5,171 nt of DNA from Chloroflexota bacterium (GTDB taxonomy: Bacteria > Chloroflexota > Dehalococcoidia > SM23-28-2 > RBG-16-64-32), in contig JADFRV010000160.1 of NCBI GenBank assembly GCA_022561095.1, positions 1-5,171 of the forward strand, read 5' to 3'. The position numbers were made by a program, and so were the translations under genes. Positions 1 through 3,260 of this stretch are shown here, in pieces; position 1 is the stretch's first letter, and each line of letters opens with the position of its first letter. The notes below the pieces were generated by a model. It saw only the letters and a program-made list of their open reading frames with translations. It was not told the DNA's origin and searched no databases.

Positions 1-1734
1 GATCGTCTTGGAGACGGCGTTATCGGTGTGGCGCTGGAATGCGGCCTGCATACGAACGTGCCATTCCGGGGTGATCTCCTGGGCGGTGACGAACAGCCGT
101 CTCGCCCACTCGGGCACCTCTTCGCGGGCCTGGAGGCTGCCGCCGGCGGCCAGGTAGTCCATCAGCTCGTCGGAGTGGAACCGCTCCGCCTTGGCGACCT
201 TGACGAAGTGGCTGTTCGCCTCCAGGAGCCGGGTCAGCTTGGCGGGGTTCTTGGCGTCCAGGTAGTGCTGGCGGGTGAACGCGAGCGAGAATACAGGCTC
301 GATGCCGGACGAGCAGTCGGCGACGATGGAGAGGGTGCCGGTAGGGGCGACCGTGGTGCGGGTGGAGTTACGGTAGGGGAGATCGGGGTCGTATCGGGAG
401 CCCTCGAAGGCCGGGAAGTGGCCGCGCGCCTCGCTCAGGACGAGCGAGGCCTCGTTCGCCTTCTCCTGGATGAAGCGCATGATCTCCTCGCCCAGGGAGA
501 GCGCCTCCTCGGAATCGTAGGGGATGCGGAGCTGGAGGAGGGCATCGTGCCAGCCCATGATGCCCAGGCCGATCTTGCGGGTGAGCTTGGTGGCGTGGTC
601 GATCTCCTCGATGGGGTAGCGGCTCATGTCGATGACGTTGTCCAGGAAGCGGACGCACTGAGGGATAACCTGGGCCAGCCGCTGCCAGTCAAGGCGGCGC
701 TTGGAGCCCTGCCTGCCGTTCCCCTTCACGAACTTCGCCAGGTTGAGCGAGCCCAGGTTACAGGACTCGTAGGGGAGGAGGGGCTGCTCACCGCAGGGGT
801 TGGTGGCCTCGATCTCCCCCAGGTTGGGTGTGGGGCTGTCGCGGTTGATGCGATCGATGAAGACGATGCCGGGGTCGCCGTTGCGCCAGGCGTTGGCCAC
901 CAGGAGGTCGAAGATGTGGCGGGCGCGGCGGCGGCCGACGACCTCGCCGCTGCGGGGGTTTATCAGCTCGTACTCCTCATCATTCTCGACAGCGCGCATG
1001 AACTCCTCGGTCACAGCGACGGAGACGTTGAAGTTGGTGAGGGTGCGCATATCGCTCTTGAGGGTGATGAACTTCTCGATGTCGGGGTGGGTGACGGCGA
1101 GGATGCCCATGTTGGCGCCGCGGCGGGTGCCGCCCTGCTTGATCGCCTCTGTGGCGGCGTCGAACACCTTGAGGAAGGAGACGGGGCCTGAGGCCACGCC
1201 CATAGTGGACTGGACGCGATCCCCCTCGGGCCGCAACTTCGAGAAGGAGAAGCCGGTGCCGCCGCCGGACTGGTGGATGCGGGCGGTGTCCTTGATCGCC
1301 TGGAAGATCCCCTCGATGCTGTCGGGCACGGGCAGGACGAAGCAGGCGGAGAGCTGCTGGAGGTCGCGGCCGGCGTTCATCAGGGTGGGGGAGTTGGGGA
1401 GGAACTCCAGCCGCGCCATCAGCTCGTAGAAGCGCTCCTCCCAGTGGGCGGCGTCGTCGAGAGCCGGCCCTGTCCCCTTTGCGGACTCTCCGTGCTCGAG
1501 GTCCGATCCCGGTCGGACCGATGCTCCGCTCTGAGAGCCTGCCGAAGGGTCATCCGGGGGCTTGTAGAGAAGCTCCGCCTGTGCGATGTTGCGGGCGACG
1601 CGGCGGAACATCTCCTCCGGCGTCTCCACCGGCCGGCCTTCGGAGTCCTTGGCCAGGTAGCGGCGCTCGAGGACGACGCGGGCGTTGTCGGCGAGTAGTA
1701 TCTTGGCGCTACCACTCGATTCGCGTATAGTCAT
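1..1734 (-). CDS. nrdJ: Class II (adenosylcobalamin-dependent) ribonucleoside-diphosphate reductase NrdJ, C-terminus cut by window edge
   Basis: Reading the minus strand from the ATG at 1734-1732 gives 578 codons open to the window edge, starting MTIRESSGSAKILLADNARV. The protein reduces ribonucleotides to deoxyribonucleotides in the cytoplasm using a cobalamin-generated thiyl radical. Visible family signatures are RRYLAKD (24-30), ETPEEMFRRVA (37-47), FLPNSPTLMNAG (111-122), the first redox cysteine C131 in LSACFVLPV, HQSGGGTGFSFSKLRP (154-169), KQGGTRRGANMG (199-210), the radical-site motif N312-P-C314-G-E316 (787-801), the partner cysteine C325 in ESCNLGS, and PTGTLSIVADCSSGIEP (464-480). 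This pattern is that of the NrdJ diphosphate-reductase subfamily. Only about 20 residues precede the conserved RYL block, so there is no ATP-cone at the N-terminus and inhibition by dATP through that domain is not expected. Residues about 61-91 are a low-complexity Ser/Gly/Pro insert absent, from memory, from typical homologues; it is encoded by a palindromic repeat. No Shine-Dalgarno precedes the ATG; the start is supported by a -10 box just upstream and by the N-terminal alignment. No intein interrupts the NPCGE region. Confidence 0.96.
   Translation of the reverse strand, partial: MTIRESSGSAKILLADNARVVLERRYLAKDSEGRPVETPEEMFRRVARNIAQAELLYKPPDDPSAGSQSGASVRPGSDLEHGESAKGTGPALDDAAHWEERFYELMARLEFLPNSPTLMNAGRDLQQLSACFVLPVPDSIEGIFQAIKDTARIHQSGGGTGFSFSKLRPEGDRVQSTMGVASGPVSFLKVFDAATEAIKQGGTRRGANMGILAVTHPDIEKFITLKSDMRTLTNFNVSVAVTEEFMRAVENDEEYELINPRSGEVVGRRRARHIFDLLVANAWRNGDPGIVFIDRINRDSPTPNLGEIEATNPCGEQPLLPYESCNLGSLNLAKFVKGNGRQGSKRRLDWQRLAQVIPQCVRFLDNVIDMSRYPIEEIDHATKLTRKIGLGIMGWHDALLQLRIPYDSEEALSLGEEIMRFIQEKANEASLVLSEARGHFPAFEGSRYDPDLPYRNSTRTTVAPTGTLSIVADCSSGIEPVFSLAFTRQHYLDAKNPAKLTRLLEANSHFVKVAKAERFHSDELMDYLAAGGSLQAREEVPEWARRLFVTAQEITPEWHVRMQAAFQRHTDNAVSKTI
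428..450. repeat. 9-bp inverted repeat inside nrdJ
   Basis: GCCTCGCTC (428-436) and GAGCGAGGC (442-450) are perfect complements around a 5-nt loop, AGGAC. On the minus strand the segment encodes residues 429-437 (ASLVLSEAR), part of an ordinary helix before the GHFPAFE segment. The repeat may simply reflect the codons used, since the protein shows no sign of an insertion here. Confidence 0.5.
1475..1549. repeat. Imperfect palindromic element in frame within nrdJ
   Basis: The outer arms are CCCTTTGCGGACTCTC (1475-1490) and GAGAGCCTGCCGAAGGG (1533-1549), which pair imperfectly. An inner perfect 7-bp stem, GGTCCGA (1500-1506) with TCGGACC (1513-1519), has a 6-nt loop. The whole could fold as a nested hairpin. 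It encodes about residues 62-87 of NrdJ, a Ser/Gly-rich stretch falling between the conserved N-terminal block (ending AQAELLYKPP) and the conserved HWEERFYELMARLEFLPNS block. The composition and position fit a repeat inserted in frame at a surface loop. The right arm resembles GCCTG(C/T)CGAAGGG-type dispersed repeats I recall from several bacterial genomes, but that similarity has not been searched. Confidence 0.65.
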
Positions 1735-1746
1735 CGTGGTGACCCC

Positions 1747-1755
1747 AGTATAGCA
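1747..1755 (-). promoter_or_regulatory. Extended -10 promoter of nrdJ, probably giving a leaderless mRNA
   Basis: On the minus strand the sequence reads TGCTATACT, a TGn extension followed by TATACT (5 of 6 matches to TATAAT). There is no convincing -35 at 16-18 bp, which extended -10 promoters tolerate. Only 12 bases (GGGGTCACCACG) separate the box from the ATG at 1734. Transcription starting 6-7 bases after the box would leave a leader of about five bases, with no room for a Shine-Dalgarno and none visible. Confidence 0.6.
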
Positions 1756-1765
1756 TCGACAAAGA

Positions 1766-1778
1766 CGGCAAAATGCCG
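1766..1778. promoter_or_regulatory. Short inverted repeat between the divergent promoters (possible operator)
   Basis: CGGCA-AAA-TGCCG is a perfect 5-bp inverted repeat with a 3-base centre. It lies just upstream of the nrdJ -10, where a -35 contact or a regulator would sit, and about 20 bp upstream of the plus-strand -35. It does not match the NrdR-box pattern. The role is inferred from position only. Confidence 0.3.
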
Positions 1779-1798
1779 CCCGGATGCGCCTCAAAGTA

Positions 1799-1826
1799 TT
1801 GACAAAACGCTTAACTGTTTTAAGAT
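1799..1826 (+). promoter_or_regulatory. Sigma-70-type promoter of the DGQHR gene
   Basis: A consensus -35 TTGACA (1799-1804) is followed after 16 bp by TAAGAT (1821-1826), which matches TATAAT at four of six positions. The segment is distinctly AT-rich against GC-rich surroundings. Start of transcription would fall near 1833, giving a leader of roughly 28 bases that includes the ribosome binding site. Confidence 0.7.
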
Positions 1827-1829
1827 TTT
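1804..1829 (+). promoter_or_regulatory. Operator-like inverted repeat in the promoter spacer
   Basis: CTTAA (1810-1814) and TTAAG (1820-1824) form an inverted repeat around CTGTT. AAAA (1804-1807) and TTTT (1826-1829) extend the symmetry outwards with small offsets. The element fills the space between -35 and -10 and overlaps the -10, the usual place for a repressor site. No regulator gene is visible; the DGQHR protein itself is one candidate because some DndB relatives bind promoters, but that is conjecture. AT-rich promoter sequence can produce such symmetry by chance. Confidence 0.35.
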
Positions 1830-1849
1830 ACTGGATGACTCACAGAGAG

Positions 1850-1855
1850 AGGAGG
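1850..1855 (+). promoter_or_regulatory. Shine-Dalgarno of the DGQHR gene
   Basis: AGGAGG ends five bases before the ATG at 1861. It fixes the start codon of the DGQHR gene and contrasts with the lack of any such site before the divergent nrdJ. Confidence 0.85.
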
Positions 1856-1860
1856 GGCCG

Positions 1861-3006
1861 ATGACAACCTCCACTTCGTCTGTCCAACAGGGTCAGCAGA
1901 ACGCATCCCAGGAGGCGCTGCGCGCCTTCGCGGTGCGGTTCCGCCAGAAACGACAGGACGTCAACCTTTATTCAGCGGTGCTGCTGCTGAAGGAAATACT
2001 GGGCCGCTGCCGCCCGGACACCTACCGCCAAGATAACCAGCGGGGATACCAGCGGCCGCTGACGCCCTCCCGGATCCGTCAGGTCTCGGCGTATCTGAGG
2101 GAAGAGGAAGGCGTATTGCCGACCTCGCTCCTGATGTGCATCCGACGGCCTGATCATGCTTCGTTTGAGCCGGCCGGTTTCAAAAGCAGCGGCGGTGAGC
2201 CGGGCATGCTGACGATACCCGCCGGCGTCACGATGTGGCTGGTGGACGGCCAGCACCGGCTGTTCGGCCTGGAGCAGGCGCTCTCTATGGACGATGCGAA
2301 GTGGCTGGACGACTATCCGTTGCCGGTGACCATCGTGGAGGGGATAGACGCCTACGAAGAGATGCGCTACTTCCACATTATCAACACCCGCCAGAAGGGC
2401 GTGCCCACGGATGTCGTCGACCGCCACCTGCTGACGATGCGGGAGACCGAGGGCACCGCCCTCTTAGAGCGGGAGGGCGAGCGTAACTACCTGCGGGGGC
2501 GGTCCACCAAGCTGGTCGATCTCTTGGCTGGCGACTCTTCCAGCCCCTGGCACGACACGATCATTATGCCCGGCGAGAAGCGGCGACCGCATCACCTGAT
2601 GCGCCAGCATAGTATGGTCATCTCCCTGGACCCGGTGGTGCGGGACAGCTTCGTAAAGCGGCTAACGGATGAGGAAGCGGGGAAGCTGCTGCTGAACTAC
2701 TGGTGCGCGGCCCGCGACCGCTGGCAGAGCGCCTTCGAGGATCCGCAATCGTACATGATCCAGAAGGCGTTGGGCGCTGGCGCCCTGCACCAGATATTCC
2801 CGGACGTGCTGGAGCTGTGTCGCAGCGCCGATGACTTCTCACAGGAGAAGGTGGCCGACATCCTGGCGGAGATCGGCCGCAGCGCCGGCTTCTGGCACAA
2901 CGAGCGCGGACACTACATGGTGCGGCAGAGCGGCGCCCGCTACGTGAAGGCGCTGGCGGAGTACCTGCGAGCCCGCCTGCCCCGGCCGGTGCTGCGTCGG
3001 CTGTAG
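1861..3006 (+). CDS. DGQHR-domain protein (DndB-related superfamily)
   Basis: This 381-residue protein carries the hallmark VDGQHRLFGL at 128-137 (DGQHR codons 2245-2259). Other family-like segments are GYQRPLTPSRIRQVSAYL (62-79), LPTSLLMCI (86-94) before the motif, and YFHIINTRQKGVPTDVV (170-186) after it; the latter resembles the F-x-x-I-N-x-x-Q-K segment that follows DGQHR in the family. The C-terminal half (about 200-381) is mostly helical in appearance, Arg/Glu-rich, and not recognised. No signal peptide or membrane segment is seen, so it is cytoplasmic. DGQHR proteins include DndB of phosphorothioate DNA modification and DpdB of 7-deazaguanine modification loci, where they are DNA-associated or regulatory; many stand-alone members have no known function. 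No dnd, dpd or restriction gene is visible here, so only the family is assigned. It is transcribed from its own promoter, divergently from the downstream reductase and convergently with the other. The start is fixed by AGGAGG. Base use resembles its neighbours, so there is no compositional sign of recent transfer. Confidence 0.9.
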   Translation: MTTSTSSVQQGQQNASQEALRAFAVRFRQKRQDVNLYSAVLLLKEILGRCRPDTYRQDNQRGYQRPLTPSRIRQVSAYLREEEGVLPTSLLMCIRRPDHASFEPAGFKSSGGEPGMLTIPAGVTMWLVDGQHRLFGLEQALSMDDAKWLDDYPLPVTIVEGIDAYEEMRYFHIINTRQKGVPTDVVDRHLLTMRETEGTALLEREGERNYLRGRSTKLVDLLAGDSSSPWHDTIIMPGEKRRPHHLMRQHSMVISLDPVVRDSFVKRLTDEEAGKLLLNYWCAARDRWQSAFEDPQSYMIQKALGAGALHQIFPDVLELCRSADDFSQEKVADILAEIGRSAGFWHNERGHYMVRQSGARYVKALAEYLRARLPRPVLRRL

Positions 3007-3011
3007 ACGCG

Positions 3012-3066
3012 AACCGTAGGGTGTATCGGAGCCTCGGACGGGCTCCGTTACCCGGTGCGAACGGTT
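3012..3066 (+). terminator. Bulged stem-loop just after the DGQHR gene (possible 3'-end structure)
   Basis: The core is CGGAGCC (3027-3033) paired with GGCTCCG (3041-3047) around TCGGACG. GGGT (3019-3022) with ACCC (3050-3053) and AACCG (3012-3016) with CGGTT (3062-3066) can extend it through internal loops. It begins five bases after the stop codon, so it is well placed to end or protect the transcript. There is no T-run, so it is not a standard intrinsic terminator. Confidence 0.4.
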
Positions 3067-3067
3067 G

Positions 3068-3088
3068 CCGCCGCCTTCGTGGCGGCGG
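3068..3088. repeat. GC-rich 8-bp hairpin
   Basis: CCGCCGCC (3068-3075) and GGCGGCGG (3081-3088) pair perfectly around TTCGT, which contains the stabilising TTCG loop on the plus strand. It follows the stem-loop at 3012-3066 within two bases. It has no T-run on either strand. It lies inside the presumed HD-GYP remnant tail, so it may be an inserted repeat or a chance product of GC-rich codons. Confidence 0.5.
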
Positions 3089-3103
3089 ACCGCACGGAGC
3101 GTA

Positions 3104-3116
3104 GGGGCTGAGCCCC
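3104..3116. repeat. Short palindrome GGGGCT-G-AGCCCC
   Basis: A 13-base palindrome with a single central base, preceded by GTA. The GTAGGGGC start is reminiscent of GTAG(A/G)GGCGC-type dispersed palindromes and of the palindrome at 4431-4456, although the two are not identical. Its small size limits confidence. Confidence 0.3.
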
Positions 3117-3197
3117 GTCGCGGGCCAGTATTCTGAGGAACGCCTCGACGATGGCGGGGTCGAACTGGCTGCCGCTGGAACTAAGAGGCGTGTTTTA

Positions 3198-3232
3198 GTA
3201 AAGACAGAAAGGGCCCCGATGAATCGGGGCCC
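3198..3232 (-). terminator. Intrinsic terminator of the second class II reductase gene
   Basis: GGGCCCCGAT (3211-3220) and ATCGGGGCCC (3223-3232) form a perfect 10-bp inverted repeat (realistically a 9-bp stem with a 4-base loop). On the minus strand it is followed by TTTCTGTCTTT, a T-rich though interrupted run. The stem begins 28 bases after the reductase stop codon. Confidence 0.8.
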
Positions 3233-3257
3233 CTCCCGCCCAAAGGGAGGTTTGGTT
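3232..3257 (+). terminator. Weak plus-strand stem with partial T-run
   Basis: CCTCCC (3232-3237) pairs with GGGAGG (3245-3250) around GCCCAAA, followed by TTTGGTT. It could stop plus-strand transcripts from the DGQHR gene before they run antisense into the reductase, which would make the region bidirectional. The stem is short and the T-run broken. Confidence 0.3.
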
Positions 3258-3260
3258 AAG

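Larger units (their letters stand above)
3048..3194 (-). pseudogene. Probable remnant of an HD-GYP phosphodiesterase gene (C-terminal end)
   Basis: Reading the minus strand, 48 codons lie between a stop at 3197-3195 and a stop at 3050-3048. The translation contains GSQFDPAIVEAFLRIL (3126-3173). That closely matches the segment ending many HD-GYP domains, G-[TS]-x-F-D-P-x-[VI]-V-x-A-F-L, found in cyclic-di-GMP phosphodiesterases and response regulators. The tail continues to TVRTG before the stop. No start codon and no upstream HD-GYP catalytic sequence exist: a stop lies 21 bases upstream of the match and the reductase terminator follows immediately. It therefore reads as the last scrap of a deleted gene. 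The recognition is from memory of the family and rests on about 16 residues. Confidence 0.5.

Noticed and set aside
787..801. Possible intein in a reductase active site
   Set aside because: Class II reductases often host inteins near NPCGE, but the motif and its flanks are continuous here, and likewise at 4890-4904.
28..1191. Long plus-strand open frame (387 codons) rich in Gly/Ala/Val/Leu/Asp
   Set aside because: It is antisense to nrdJ, has no family motif, and has the composition expected opposite a GC-rich gene with strong third-position bias.
800..1698. Further plus-strand open frames overlapping nrdJ (800-1429, 1273-1698)
   Set aside because: They are antisense shadows; the conserved protein motifs are all on the minus strand.
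1735..1860. NrdR boxes or a cobalamin riboswitch controlling nrdJ
   Set aside because: No tandem ACAC-ATATAT-GTGT-like boxes are present, and the leader is far too short for a cobalamin riboswitch. Control of the right-hand gene cannot be judged because its start is outside the window.
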